A stretch of 64,000 nt of DNA from Clostridiales bacterium (GCA_021202925.1 JAJQCD010000037.1:1-64000), one strand, 5' to 3'. Shown: positions 33,028-42,321, numbered from the stretch's first letter. Notes: generated by a model not told the origin, from the letters alone. A program made the numbers and translations.

Positions 33028-33744
33028 ATGATACAGCAGGTATTTGAGAGATATGAAAAGAAATATCTGGTCACGCGGGAGCAGTATTACCAGCTGATTG
33101 AGCGGATGCTGCCGATGATGCAGCCGGATCAGTACGGGAAGCATCTGATCTGTAATATTTATTTTGATACGCCGGATTATCAGCTGATCCGGACTTCTCT
33201 GGAGAAGCCAGTGTATAAAGAGAAGATCCGGCTGAGGAGTTACGGAATTCCGGCGGAAGCGGATACGGTATATCTGGAACTGAAAAAGAAATATGACGGA
33301 ATCGTGTACAAGCGTCGGGTGGATATGACGCTGCGGGATGCACGCAGGTACCTGTGGTACGGAATCCGGCCGGAGATCGAGAGCCAGGTGTTTCGGGAAA
33401 TTGATTACGCATATCAGTTTTATCAGGCGAAACCGATGGTATATCTGGCATATGAACGGATTGCTTTTTCCGGGAAGGAAGATCCGGAGCTGCGGGTGAC
33501 GTTTGATATGGACATCCGGGCGAGGGACTGCTGCCTGGAGCTCGGGAAAGATACATATGGAGACTGGCTTCTGGAACCCGGGAAGTATCTGATGGAGATT
33601 AAGATTCCCGGTGCAATGCCGGTCTGGATGAGCCGGGTGCTGTCAGAACTTCGGATTTACCCGGTATCGTTTTCCAAATACGGAACTTATTACAAAGATT
33701 TTCTGGTTGGTCGGCAGTTGGAAGGGGTGAGGTGTTGTGCTTAA
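33028..33744 (+). CDS. VTC-domain (polyphosphate polymerase-like) protein
   Basis: A 238-residue cytosolic protein with the VTC/TTM tunnel fold: FERYEKKYLV at the start, IYFDTPDY, EKIRLRSYG, LELKKKYDGIVYKRR, ITFDMD-like VTFDMDIRAR and LMEIKIPG. The alternating basic and acidic strand residues that line the triphosphate tunnel are kept. In yeast Vtc4 this domain makes polyphosphate; bacterial copies are usually annotated by homology only. AAGGAGG precedes the ATG. It overlaps the DUF4956 membrane protein gene by 8 bases and is the first of three coupled genes. Confidence 0.88.
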   Translation: MIQQVFERYEKKYLVTREQYYQLIERMLPMMQPDQYGKHLICNIYFDTPDYQLIRTSLEKPVYKEKIRLRSYGIPAEADTVYLELKKKYDGIVYKRRVDMTLRDARRYLWYGIRPEIESQVFREIDYAYQFYQAKPMVYLAYERIAFSGKEDPELRVTFDMDIRARDCCLELGKDTYGDWLLEPGKYLMEIKIPGAMPVWMSRVLSELRIYPVSFSKYGTYYKDFLVGRQLEGVRCCA

Positions 33745-34408
33745 CAGTATTTTGTCAAATGCGACGGCGGCGGATATCGCCACAGAAGAATTTCTGATCT
33801 GTACGGCAGCGTCTCTGGTGATGGGAGCGGCGCTGGCGTGGATCCATACCTATCAGAACCATGTGACAAAGAATTTTATCCTGACAATGGCGCTGCTGCC
33901 GGTTATTGTGCAGACGGTGATCATGCTGGTCAATGGAAATCTGGGGACGGGAGTTGCGGTGATGGGCGCATTCAGCCTGGTGCGCTTCCGGTCGACGCCG
34001 GGGAATTCACGGGAGATTGTCAGTATTTTCCTGGCAATGGTGATCGGACTGGCGAACGGCATGGGGTATCTGGGAGTAGCCGCGATGTTGCTCGTGATCG
34101 TAGGCGGCATGACGGTTCTGGTCGTCCGGGTAGGCGGAAGCCACCTGACAGAGAAGGAACTGAAGGTGACGATTCCGGAAAATCTGGACTATCGGGATAT
34201 TTTTGACGATCTGTTCCGCAAATATACCAATCGGGCAGAGTTGATTCGGGTGCGTACCGTCAACATGGGAAGCCTTTATGAATTGCAGTATCATATTGAA
34301 TTGAAGGACGAGCGTTCGGAAAAAGAATTTCTGGATCAGATCCGGTGCAGAAATGGGAATCTGACGCTGGTGTGCGGCAGAGTTCCGGTCGGGAGGGATG
34401 AATTATGA
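33737..34408 (+). CDS. DUF4956 membrane protein
   Basis: A 223-residue protein with four or so N-terminal membrane segments (residues about 15-135) and a soluble C-terminal domain of about 85 residues. The conserved MGAFSLVRFRSTPGNSREI loop is typical of DUF4956 proteins, which are regularly found next to VTC-domain proteins. The role is unknown; export or anchoring of the VTC product is a guess from context. A GTG start with GGGGTGAGG upstream lies inside the VTC gene, and the stop overlaps the next ATG (ATGA). Confidence 0.85.
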   Translation: MLNSILSNATAADIATEEFLICTAASLVMGAALAWIHTYQNHVTKNFILTMALLPVIVQTVIMLVNGNLGTGVAVMGAFSLVRFRSTPGNSREIVSIFLAMVIGLANGMGYLGVAAMLLVIVGGMTVLVVRVGGSHLTEKELKVTIPENLDYRDIFDDLFRKYTNRAELIRVRTVNMGSLYELQYHIELKDERSEKEFLDQIRCRNGNLTLVCGRVPVGRDEL

Positions 34409-36315
34409 CGAAGAACGAATGGAGACGGGACGGGATACCGGGAAGCCCTTCGAATATCAGGCGACGGTGGAAGAAGCGGATGGCTCTGGGGCTGGCAGGT
34501 GGACTGCTCTCTGTCACACTTGCCGGGTGCGGCTCTGGTTCTTCCTCCGGCGAAGTCGGAAATGAGACGGTGATGCAGGAAGAAACACAGGCGGAACTGG
34601 CAGGCGTTGAGGCAGTGGAAGGTCTGACCGGCAGCGATACAACGGAGAAGAAAACCGGAGACTCTGTGACAAAAGATGCGGTCGGCGTCACTTACCATGA
34701 TCTGGGAATGACGGCGGAGCTCAGTGAAGGCGGATCAAAGACGGTGGAGTATACACAGGAGGATCTTACTGCCGACTGGGATGAGCGTGCAGCGACGGTG
34801 ATTGTACTGTCAGATGCCGAGAGCAGCGTGAGTGGCGCGAACGCGAAGGTTTCCGGCAGCACGGTGGAGATTCAGGACGGAGGCACCTTTGTTGTCAGTG
34901 GTTCGTTATCCGATGGGCAGATCCGGATCACCGCGTCGAAGGACGAGACGGTACATCTGATTCTGAATGGTGTGGAAATTTCCAACTGTACCACATCGGC
35001 AATTTATGCGGAAAAGAAATGCAAGGTGATTCTGACGCTGGCGGACGGGACGACGAATACAGTCAGCGACGGTACAGCTTACGTCTTTGAGACGGAAGGT
35101 GAGGATGAGCCGGATTCCCCGATTTTTGTGAAGGGAGACCTGACCATCAACGGCGCCGGTTCTCTGATCGTGCAGGGAAATTATCAGAGCGGCATCCGCA
35201 GTAAGGGTAATCTGCTGATTGTATCCGGCACGATTGCTGTAGACTGCCAGGACGACGGGATAAAAGGGAAGGATTCCCTGGTGATCCTGGGTGGAACGCT
35301 GACGATCCGATCGGTAAAGGATGGATTGAAGTCGAATAATGATGAGAGCGATGAAGTCGGTTACATCTGGATTGACGGCGGTGAGATTACCATTGCGGCG
35401 CAGGATGATGGTATTCAGGCGGAAAGCGCATTGATTGTCAGCGGCGGCAGCATCACGATTACGGAGAGCGATGAGGCGCTGGCCGGGAAGACTGTAGATA
35501 TTCTGGGCGGTGCGATTGAGGCAGTGGCTTCGGATGACGGAATCAATTCGGCGGCGACCGTGGAGACGGAATGGGAGAAAATGTCCGATCAGGAAGGCGT
35601 CTACACCCGCATTGCGGGAGGCGAGATCTGGCTGGATGCGAGGGCGGACGGCATTGATTCGAACGGAGATCTGTACATAGAGGGCGGCACCTTATATCTG
35701 AGCGGCCCGACGGGCAGCGATAACGGTATTCTGGATTACAATGGGAGCGCGACACTGACCGGCGGTACGTTATTCGCGGCGGGAAGTGCCGGGATGATGC
35801 AGACATTCGGTTCGGATTCCACGCAAAATTATCTGGTGGTTTATTATGATGAGACACAGGCAGGTGGCACGGAGATTATGCTGATGGATGCAGACGGTAC
35901 GGAACTCGGCAGCTTTGCGCCCGCGAAGGATTATCAGGCGGTTATTATCAGCGTACCGGGACTTGTAACCGGAGAGACCTACTGTGTAACGACAGGAGAA
36001 AGCACAGTTGAACTGGAAGTGAATGCGACAGAGACGACATCCGGGAATCCGGTCGGCGGTTTTGGCGGCGGCATGGGCTTCGGAGGCGGCGGAATGGGCT
36101 TTGGAGGCCGGGGTGATCGTGGCGGCGATATGGGTGAGGCTCCCGGGTTTGAAGCGGGCGAGATGCCGGAAGCGCCTGGTCTGAATGATGGCGAGATGCC
36201 GGATTTCGGGGATGGTGAAATGCCGGAAGGCGCGGAATTCGGAAGACGCGGCGGTATGGGCGGCGGACGGGATTTCGGAAATGATGGAAATTCTGCTTTG
36301 CAGGGCAGCGAATGA
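34405..36315 (+). CDS. Cthe_2159-like beta-helix carbohydrate-binding lipoprotein
   Basis: A 636-residue exported protein. A basic start and the lipobox LAGC (cysteine about residue 33) are followed by a Ser/Glu-rich linker and a long repetitive domain (about 140-470) with short turns such as DDGIKGKDSLVILGGTLTI and DDGIQAESALIVSGGSITI, which marks a parallel beta-helix of the Cthe_2159 family (polysaccharide and calcium binding in its founder). The C-terminal 90 residues are Gly/Phe/Met-rich (GGGMGFGGGG) with three GEMP repeats. It is coupled to the DUF4956 gene by ATGA, suggesting a surface component of one system. Confidence 0.82.
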   Translation: MTKNEWRRDGIPGSPSNIRRRWKKRMALGLAGGLLSVTLAGCGSGSSSGEVGNETVMQEETQAELAGVEAVEGLTGSDTTEKKTGDSVTKDAVGVTYHDLGMTAELSEGGSKTVEYTQEDLTADWDERAATVIVLSDAESSVSGANAKVSGSTVEIQDGGTFVVSGSLSDGQIRITASKDETVHLILNGVEISNCTTSAIYAEKKCKVILTLADGTTNTVSDGTAYVFETEGEDEPDSPIFVKGDLTINGAGSLIVQGNYQSGIRSKGNLLIVSGTIAVDCQDDGIKGKDSLVILGGTLTIRSVKDGLKSNNDESDEVGYIWIDGGEITIAAQDDGIQAESALIVSGGSITITESDEALAGKTVDILGGAIEAVASDDGINSAATVETEWEKMSDQEGVYTRIAGGEIWLDARADGIDSNGDLYIEGGTLYLSGPTGSDNGILDYNGSATLTGGTLFAAGSAGMMQTFGSDSTQNYLVVYYDETQAGGTEIMLMDADGTELGSFAPAKDYQAVIISVPGLVTGETYCVTTGESTVELEVNATETTSGNPVGGFGGGMGFGGGGMGFGGRGDRGGDMGEAPGFEAGEMPEAPGLNDGEMPDFGDGEMPEGAEFGRRGGMGGGRDFGNDGNSALQGSE

Positions 36316-36338
36316 ATGTTGTCGGCTCCTGTTTGCAG

Positions 36339-36367
36339 TTGACATTTTCCTGCTTCTTCATTAGAAT
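36339..36367 (+). promoter_or_regulatory. Sigma-A promoter for the DUF554 gene
   Basis: Consensus TTGACA (36339-36344), 17-base spacer, TAGAAT (36362-36367). Confidence 0.82.
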
Positions 36368-36408
36368 GATTCGTGGCGCATCGGGGATGCGCATGGAGGA
36401 ACAGGAAA

Positions 36409-37128
36409 ATGCCGGGTTTAGGGACAGTCATCAATGTGGTGGCGGTAATGTTGGGCGGCTTTGCGGGGCTGCTGTTTGGCAGGGTGATGACGAAACGCTA
36501 TCAGGATACCCTGATGCAGGCGAATGCGGTCTGTGTGATGTTCATTGGCATTGCCGGGGCGATGCAGCAGATACTGAAGATCAGCGACGGAACGTTGACT
36601 TCATCGGGGACGATGATGATGATCGGCAGTTATGCGCTGGGAGCTTTAACCGGAGAATGGATCAATCTGGAACTGCGGATGGAGCAGTTTGGCGAATGGC
36701 TGAAGGTGAAGACGAGAAATGAAAGAGATATGGCTTTTGTCGATGCGTTTGTCAGTACGTCGCTGACGGTATGCATCGGCGCCATGGCGGTCGTAGGCGC
36801 CATTCAGGATGGAATCAACGGCGATTATACGATTCTGGCGGCGAAAGCCGTGCTCGACCTGATTATTGTCATGGTGATGACGGCATCCATGGGAAAGGGC
36901 TGTATCTTTTCGGCAATTCCGATTGCCTTGTTTCAGGGGAGTATCACGGTGTTAGCCAGGCTGATTCAGCCGGTGATGACAGAACAGGCATTGTCGAATC
37001 TGTCACTGACCGGTTCAATCCTGATTTTCTGCGTAGGTGTGAACCTGTTATGGGGGAAAAGGATCCGGGTGGCAAACCTGCTGCCAACGATTGTATTTGC
37101 GGTGTTATGGGCGTTTCTGCCTGTTTGA
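36409..37128 (+). CDS. DUF554 family membrane protein
   Basis: A 239-residue membrane protein with six to seven hydrophobic segments. The start MPGLGTVINVVAVMLGGFAG and the VDAFVSTSLTVCIGAMAVVG segment are typical of DUF554 (YdfK/YqgA) proteins, whose transport role is unproven. GGAGG and AGGA lie before the ATG at 36409; the longer frame from 36373 lacks support. It is transcribed alone from a consensus promoter and ends at a terminator. Confidence 0.88.
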   Translation: MPGLGTVINVVAVMLGGFAGLLFGRVMTKRYQDTLMQANAVCVMFIGIAGAMQQILKISDGTLTSSGTMMMIGSYALGALTGEWINLELRMEQFGEWLKVKTRNERDMAFVDAFVSTSLTVCIGAMAVVGAIQDGINGDYTILAAKAVLDLIIVMVMTASMGKGCIFSAIPIALFQGSITVLARLIQPVMTEQALSNLSLTGSILIFCVGVNLLWGKRIRVANLLPTIVFAVLWAFLPV

Positions 37129-37147
37129 GATAGTCAAAAGCGGATGT

Positions 37148-37186
37148 GGCGGTTCGATTCTCAGCTGAGAACGGACTGCCTTTTTT
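37148..37186 (+). terminator. Intrinsic terminator after the DUF554 gene
   Basis: GGCGGTTCG...TTCTCA pairs with TGAGAACGGACTGCC, followed by six T's. Confidence 0.8.
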
Positions 37187-37302
37187 GATTTGCCAGAGTA
37201 TGCAGAGAATGTTGCCGGTGACAATTTCAGTGGTGGTTGTGAATGTTGTCAAACATAATGAAAAGACAGGATAAAAATTTCGTCATTTATGTCATAAAAA
37301 TA

Positions 37303-37316
37303 CTAATATATTAGTT
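37303..37316. promoter_or_regulatory. 14-bp palindrome upstream of the uxu promoter, candidate UxuR operator
   Basis: ACTAATATATTAGT is a perfect palindrome touching the -35 element. A GntR/FadR-type regulator is encoded in the same operon, so autoregulation through this site is plausible. Besides this and the promoter, the 336-base gap 37129-37464 holds the upstream terminator and a 120-base leader with nothing recognised. Confidence 0.45.
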
Positions 37317-37344
37317 GACTAGATACAAAAAGAGTAGTATAATG
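37316..37344 (+). promoter_or_regulatory. Sigma-A promoter of the uxu operon
   Basis: TTGACT (37316-37321), 17-base spacer, TATAAT (37339-37344). Confidence 0.82.
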
Positions 37345-37464
37345 GGCATTACAAGGATTGAAAACGGCAAAATCACAATGAGAGTGATGCCGGGGTCCGG
37401 AGACGACGGTGGGACGAGCGGTCAGCCGTCGGTGAAAAAACCACAGAAGGAGGTATTTTGCAAC

Positions 37465-38538
37465 ATGAAGATGACATTCCGTTGGTATGGGGAGGGCAAT
37501 GATCCGATTTCCCTGAAGCAGATCAAGCAGATTCCGGGCATGAGCGGTCTGATGGGACTGCTGGATCGTCCGGCCGGAGTCGAGTGGACCGAGGAGGAGA
37601 TCAAGCCGTACATTGAGCATGTGCATGAGGCGGGGCTTGAGTGCGAGGTCATTGAGAGTGTGAATGTTCACGAGGATATCAAGCTGGGTCTTCCGTCCCG
37701 TGAGGAGTACATTGACAATTACATTAAGACCATTCGTAACCTAGCAAAGTATGGAGTGAAGGTGATCGTGTACAACTTCATGCCGGTTTTCGACTGGCTG
37801 CGCACCGATCTGGCCCGCGTGATTCCGGAGGATGGCTCGAACAGTCTGTATTTTGACGAGAAGGAACTGGGAGAGATGACGCCGCTTGATCTGGTTCGTA
37901 AGACAGCAGAAGACAGCAAGGGCTTTACGCTTCCTGGCTGGGAGCCGGAGAGACTGGCTGAGCTGGAGACGACGCTGAAGCAGTATGAGGGCGTGACCGG
38001 CGATGATCTCCGTGCAAATTACAAGTATTTCCTGGATGCGATCATTCCGGTCTGCGAGGAAGTGGGCATTGGTATGGCCTGCCATCCGGATGATCCGGCC
38101 TGGCCGATCTTTGGTCTGCCGCGTATCGCACACAGCCAGGAGGATTATGACAAGATCTGTGCGTTGCATGAGTCTCCGGCGAACGGCCTGTGCCTGTGCA
38201 CCGGTTCACTTGGTTCGAATCCGGATAATGATATTCCGGCAATTATCCGCCATTTTGGTGAGAAGAACCGCATCAATGCGATGCACGTCCGTAATGTGAA
38301 GTATCTCGGCCATCACAAGTTCCGTGAGGCGGCACATCTGTCTTCTACCGGTGACCTGGATCTGTTCGAGATCATGAAGGCAATCTATGATACCTGCCCG
38401 GATACTTATGTCCGTCCGGATCACGGCAGAATGATCTGGGATGAGACCGGACGCCCGGGATATGGTCTGTACGATCGTGCCCTCGGCGCTACCTACATCA
38501 ATGGCCTCTGGGAAGCCATCGACAAAATGAGCAAGTAA
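37465..38538 (+). CDS. uxuA: Mannonate dehydratase
   Basis: A 357-residue metal-dependent dehydratase that converts D-mannonate to 2-keto-3-deoxygluconate. [20 protein letters not shown] opens the protein as in Gram-positive Uxu[20 protein letters not shown] and RPDHGRM hold metal and substrate residues. The ATG at 37465 follows AGGAGG with a rather long 11-base gap; the frame is open upstream but without ribosome sites. First gene of the uxuA-uxuR-uxuB operon for glucuronate breakdown. Confidence 0.95.
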   Translation: MKMTFRWYGEGNDPISLKQIKQIPGMSGLMGLLDRPAGVEWTEEEIKPYIEHVHEAGLECEVIESVNVHEDIKLGLPSREEYIDNYIKTIRNLAKYGVKVIVYNFMPVFDWLRTDLARVIPEDGSNSLYFDEKELGEMTPLDLVRKTAEDSKGFTLPGWEPERLAELETTLKQYEGVTGDDLRANYKYFLDAIIPVCEEVGIGMACHPDDPAWPIFGLPRIAHSQEDYDKICALHESPANGLCLCTGSLGSNPDNDIPAIIRHFGEKNRINAMHVRNVKYLGHHKFREAAHLSSTGDLDLFEIMKAIYDTCPDTYVRPDHGRMIWDETGRPGYGLYDRALGATYINGLWEAIDKMSK

Positions 38539-38581
38539 TGAGCCATTTCTGAAACAAAATACAGGAGGACAAGAGCACAGC

Positions 38582-39256
38582 ATGTTTCTGGAAGCGAAAT
38601 ATCCGCATGAGAGCGGGAGAGACTATGCCGTGCGTGTCATCAGGGATAATATCATCAGTCTGGATCTGGAACCGGGTTCCCCGATCAGCGACCGGGAACT
38701 GGCTGCCGAGATGAACCTTTCCCGCACTCCGGTGCGGGAGGCGCTCCTGGAGCTGGCAAAGGTCAAGATTGTAGAGATTTATCCCCAGCGCGGCAGTGTG
38801 GTCGTATGGATCGATTATAATCTGGTGGAAGAAGCGCAGTTTGTGCGCAGTATTCTGGAGGTTGCTGTAGTTCAGATTGTGGCGGAGAAGGCTGCGGAGG
38901 CGGACATCAAGAAGATCAGCGACAATATGGATTTGCAGGAGTTTTATCTGGAACACGACGCCCCGGAGAAATTCCTGAGCCTGGACAATGAATTTCATCG
39001 GCTGCTGTTTGAGGCAGCTGGCCGGATGCAGGCGTATGAAATGATGCAGAGCATGACGGTTCATTTTGACCGGGTGCGAAGCATGGCAGTTTCGTCTGTC
39101 AAAGAGCAGAAATGGATGGCGGATCATCGAAAAATTCTGGATGCGGTGAAGAATCACGATCCGGAAACGGCGAAACAGTGGATGGAGAAGCATATGAGCC
39201 GCTACCAGGTGGATGAATCGGCGGTGCGGGCAAAATACCCGCAGTATTTTAAGTAG
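38582..39256 (+). CDS. GntR/FadR-family regulator of the uxu operon
   Basis: A 224-residue regulator: an N-terminal winged HTH (SDRELAAEMNLSRTPVREAL) and an all-helical FCD effector domain with conserved metal-type histidines in DNEFHRLLFEAAG and ADHRKIL. Its place between uxuA and uxuB makes it the likely UxuR/ExuR-type sensor of hexuronate intermediates. AGGAGGA lies upstream of the ATG at 38582. Confidence 0.9.
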   Translation: MFLEAKYPHESGRDYAVRVIRDNIISLDLEPGSPISDRELAAEMNLSRTPVREALLELAKVKIVEIYPQRGSVVVWIDYNLVEEAQFVRSILEVAVVQIVAEKAAEADIKKISDNMDLQEFYLEHDAPEKFLSLDNEFHRLLFEAAGRMQAYEMMQSMTVHFDRVRSMAVSSVKEQKWMADHRKILDAVKNHDPETAKQWMEKHMSRYQVDESAVRAKYPQYFK

Positions 39257-39351
39257 TTGTTACCTGTTTGTAACTGTTGTCTCTGCGGCGGTCCGGTGAT
39301 CGACCCTGTGGACTGTCGCGGATCCTTCAATAAAAGAAAGTGTGATATCGT

Positions 39352-40962
39352 ATGAAACTGACATTAGCAGGAATCAAAGACACCGCTGCCTGGGAGGCGG
39401 CCGGAATCAAGCTTCCGTCCTATGACGTAGAGGCGGTTGCCGCGAAGACGAAGGAAGCTCCGGTGTGGGTGCATTTTGGTGCAGGCAACATTTTCCGTAT
39501 CTTCATCGGCGGCCTGGCTGACCGACTGATCAGCGAGGGTGCGATGGACAAGGGGATTACCTGTGTCGAGACGTTTGACTTTGACGTGGTGGATAAGATC
39601 TATGTACCGTATGACAATCTGGTTCTGGCTGTGACGCTGAAGGCGGACGGTTCGACCGATAAGGCGGTTCTCGGTTCTCTGACGGAGGCGATCAAGGCAC
39701 AGTCTGATGTTCCGGCACAGTGGGATCGTCTGAAGGAAATTTTCGTTAATCCGGGCTTGCAGATGATTTCCTTCACCATCACGGAGAAGGGATATGCACT
39801 CACGAACGCGGAAGGAAAGTATTTCCCATTCATTCAGGCAGATATTGACAATGGACCGGAGAAGCCGGGCGCTGCCATGGCGGTTGTTACGGCGCTGTTG
39901 TATGAGCGCTATAAGGCCGGCAAGTATCTGCTTGCGGTCTGCTCGATGGACAACTGCTCGCACAATGGCGAGAAGCTGCAGGCCTCTATCACCACGATGG
40001 CGAAGGAATGGGAGAAGAAGGGATTTGTCGGCGCCGATTTTGTCGCATATCTGGAGGATGAGAAGCAGGTTGCGTTCCCGTGGAGCATGATTGACAAGAT
40101 CACCCCGCGTCCTGCGGATTCGGTGTGCAAGGAACTGGAGAAGATCGGCGTGGAAGAGATCGCTCCGGTGATTACGTCCAAGAAAACCTTTATTGCACCA
40201 TTTGTCAATGCGGAAGGACCGCAGTATCTGGTAATTGAAGATAAGTTCCCGAACGGACGTCCGGCACTGGAGAAGGCTGGCGTTTATATGACGGATCGCG
40301 ATACCGTGAATAAGGTAGAGCGCATGAAGGTTACCACCTGTCTGAACCCGCTGCACACTGCGCTGGCTGTGTATGGCTGTGTGCTGGGTTATACCCTGAT
40401 TGCAGACGAGATGAAGGATCCGGAACTGAACAAACTGGTTCATAACATCGGGCCGGTCGAGGGCATGCCGGTTGTGACCGATCCCGGCATCCTTTCTCCG
40501 AAGGATTTTGTGGACGAAGTCATCAACGTCCGTATCCCGAATCCGTTCATGCCGGATACGCCGCAGCGTATTGCTACGGATACCTCACAGAAGGTCGGTA
40601 TCCGTTACGGTGAGACCATCAAAGCCTATGTGGCGAAGGATGGCGACGCAAAGAAGCTGGAAGCGATTCCGTTAGCGATCGCCGGCTGGTGCCGGTATCT
40701 GCTGGGTGTGCAGGATGACGGGCAGGCATTTGAGCTGTCTGCGGATCCGATGGCGGCCGAACTGACTGCTGCGCTGGCAGGTATTGAGGTCGGCAAGCCG
40801 GAGAGTTATACCGGTCAGCTGAAGGGAATTCTGTCCAATGCGAACATTTTTGGCATTGATCTGTACGAAGCAGGCCTTGGTGAGAAGATCGAGGGTATGT
40901 TTAAGGAAATGATCGCCGGACCGGGAGCGGTTCGCGCGACCTTAAAGAAATATGTAGGATAA
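39352..40962 (+). CDS. uxuB: Fructuronate reductase-type mannitol dehydrogenase family protein
   Basis: A 536-residue NAD-dependent polyol dehydrogenase with an N-terminal Rossmann domain (WVHFGAGNIFRIFIGGLADR) and the C-terminal helical domain with KVTTCLNPLHTALAVYG, the catalytic lysine-asparagine-histidine region. Together with uxuA in the operon it should reduce D-fructuronate to D-mannonate. It is about 30-50 residues longer than E. coli UxuB. It ends at a strong bidirectional terminator. Confidence 0.9.
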   Translation: MKLTLAGIKDTAAWEAAGIKLPSYDVEAVAAKTKEAPVWVHFGAGNIFRIFIGGLADRLISEGAMDKGITCVETFDFDVVDKIYVPYDNLVLAVTLKADGSTDKAVLGSLTEAIKAQSDVPAQWDRLKEIFVNPGLQMISFTITEKGYALTNAEGKYFPFIQADIDNGPEKPGAAMAVVTALLYERYKAGKYLLAVCSMDNCSHNGEKLQASITTMAKEWEKKGFVGADFVAYLEDEKQVAFPWSMIDKITPRPADSVCKELEKIGVEEIAPVITSKKTFIAPFVNAEGPQYLVIEDKFPNGRPALEKAGVYMTDRDTVNKVERMKVTTCLNPLHTALAVYGCVLGYTLIADEMKDPELNKLVHNIGPVEGMPVVTDPGILSPKDFVDEVINVRIPNPFMPDTPQRIATDTSQKVGIRYGETIKAYVAKDGDAKKLEAIPLAIAGWCRYLLGVQDDGQAFELSADPMAAELTAALAGIEVGKPESYTGQLKGILSNANIFGIDLYEAGLGEKIEGMFKEMIAGPGAVRATLKKYVG

Positions 40963-40975
40963 TCAGCAAAATGAG

Positions 40976-41007
40976 ATCGGGGCGACGGAGAATTCCGCCG
41001 CCCCGAT
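40976..41007. terminator. Bidirectional terminator between uxuB and the DAHP synthase gene
   Basis: ATCGGGGCG-CGGA / TCCG-CGCCCCGAT stem with a GAAT loop. Confidence 0.82.
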
Positions 41008-41021
41008 TTGATGAGGTGTAA

Positions 41022-42050
41022 TCAGACACTTTCTGCAATTTCGTACAGCAGCCGTTCGGAGTCTGACCAGCCAAGGCAGGGATCGGTGATCGATTTGCCA
41101 TAACAGTGCTCGCCGATTTTCTGACTGCCTGGTTCAATATAACTCTCGATCATGACTCCCTTGACAAAATCATGCAGCTCCTCGGAGTTCGCACGGTTGT
41201 GCAGGACATCCTTTACGATGCGAATCTGCTGATAATACTGCTTGCCGGAATTGGAGTGATTGGCGTCCACGATGACGGCGGGATTCTCCAGGTTCCGTTC
41301 CCTGTACAGGCGGTGCAGAAGAATCAGATCCTCATAGTGGTAATTGGGCAGATTCTGATCGTGTTTGTTGGTTGCGCCGCGCAGAATCGTGTGGGTCCAG
41401 GGATTGCCGGTCGTGCGCACCTCCCAGTCGCGCATGATGAATTCCTGTCCGATCTGGGCGGCCTTGACAGAGTTAAGCATTACGCCAAGGGCACCGCTGG
41501 TCGGGTTCTTCATGCCGACCGGCACATGGCAGCCGCTTGAGACCAGGCGGTGCTGCTGATTCTCAACCGAACGGGCGCCGACAGCGATGTAGGACATGAT
41601 GTCGTCGAGGTAGCTGACGTTGTCCGGGTAAAGCATCTCGTCCGCGGTGGAAAGGCCGGTTTCCATCAGGACACGCATGTGCAGGTGCCGGATCGCATGC
41701 AGACCGTCTGCCATGCTGGGGCGCTTTTCCGGGTCCGGCTGATGGAGCATGCCCTTGTAGCCTTCTCCTGTTGTGCGCGGCTTGTTGGTATAGACGCGCG
41801 GGATGATGAGCAGCTTCTCCTTCGTGTCTTCCTGTATTTTGACCAGGCGGCTGACATAGTCCAGAACCGCGGTTTCATTGTCCGCGGAACAGGGGCCAAT
41901 GATGACCAGAAATTTTTTGCTGTCTCCGGTAATGATCTTCTTCGCTTCCTCGTCCCGTTCTGCCTTGATGGCAACGCACGCAGACGGGAGCGGGAACTGT
42001 TCCTTGATCTCTGCCGGGGTGGGCAGTTTGTTGATGTATTCGAATCCCAT
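41022..42050 (-). CDS. 3-deoxy-7-phosphoheptulonate (DAHP) synthase, type I
   Basis: A 342-residue AroG/AroF-type enzyme that condenses phosphoenolpyruvate and erythrose 4-phosphate at the head of aromatic synthesis. FLVIIGPCSADN, VYTNKPRTTGEGYKGM, SGCHVPVGMKNPTSG and VDANHSNSGKQ are the metal and substrate motifs. Feedback specificity (Phe, Tyr or Trp) cannot be told. AGAGGA before the ATG at 42050 sets the start; the frame is open to 42245. It stands alone under its own promoter, with a palindrome upstream. Confidence 0.94.
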   Translation of the reverse strand: MGFEYINKLPTPAEIKEQFPLPSACVAIKAERDEEAKKIITGDSKKFLVIIGPCSADNETAVLDYVSRLVKIQEDTKEKLLIIPRVYTNKPRTTGEGYKGMLHQPDPEKRPSMADGLHAIRHLHMRVLMETGLSTADEMLYPDNVSYLDDIMSYIAVGARSVENQQHRLVSSGCHVPVGMKNPTSGALGVMLNSVKAAQIGQEFIMRDWEVRTTGNPWTHTILRGATNKHDQNLPNYHYEDLILLHRLYRERNLENPAVIVDANHSNSGKQYYQQIRIVKDVLHNRANSEELHDFVKGVMIESYIEPGSQKIGEHCYGKSITDPCLGWSDSERLLYEIAESV

Positions 42051-42147
42051 TGTTCTGTCCTCTTTTCTCCATGTAGATCGGTTTTCCGGGAGACTCTGCA
42101 GGTCTGCCATTGCGCGGGCTTGCCTGCTTCTCCATTCCCTGCCTACC

Positions 42148-42176
42148 ATCATACCCTCATACCGGAGAAAAAGCAA
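42148..42176 (-). promoter_or_regulatory. Promoter for the DAHP synthase gene
   Basis: On the minus strand: TTGCTT (42176-42171), 17-base spacer, TATGAT (42153-42148). Confidence 0.7.
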
Positions 42177-42185
42177 GAGGTTTTG

Positions 42186-42197
42186 CACTTTAAAGTG
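42186..42197. promoter_or_regulatory. 12-bp palindrome CACTTTAAAGTG upstream of the DAHP synthase promoter
   Basis: A perfect palindrome 10 bases upstream of the -35. The overlapping 12-mer CTTTAAAGTGTG (42188-42199) recurs exactly in the thrC promoter spacer (56988-56999). Confidence 0.45.
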
Positions 42198-42251
42198 TGA
42201 AAAAGCATGGATCTGACTGGATCTTCTGAGGAAAGGAATTGGCAAATCTGG

Positions 42252-42280
42252 TTGTCATTTGCGGACGATTCCTTTATAAT
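42252..42280 (+). promoter_or_regulatory. Promoter for the secreted protein at 42322
   Basis: TTGTCA (42252-42257), 17-base spacer, TATAAT (42275-42280). Confidence 0.78.
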
Positions 42281-42321
42281 ATCCGTATGGGTGGAAGAAA
42301 TAAAATAAGCAGGAGGAATAT

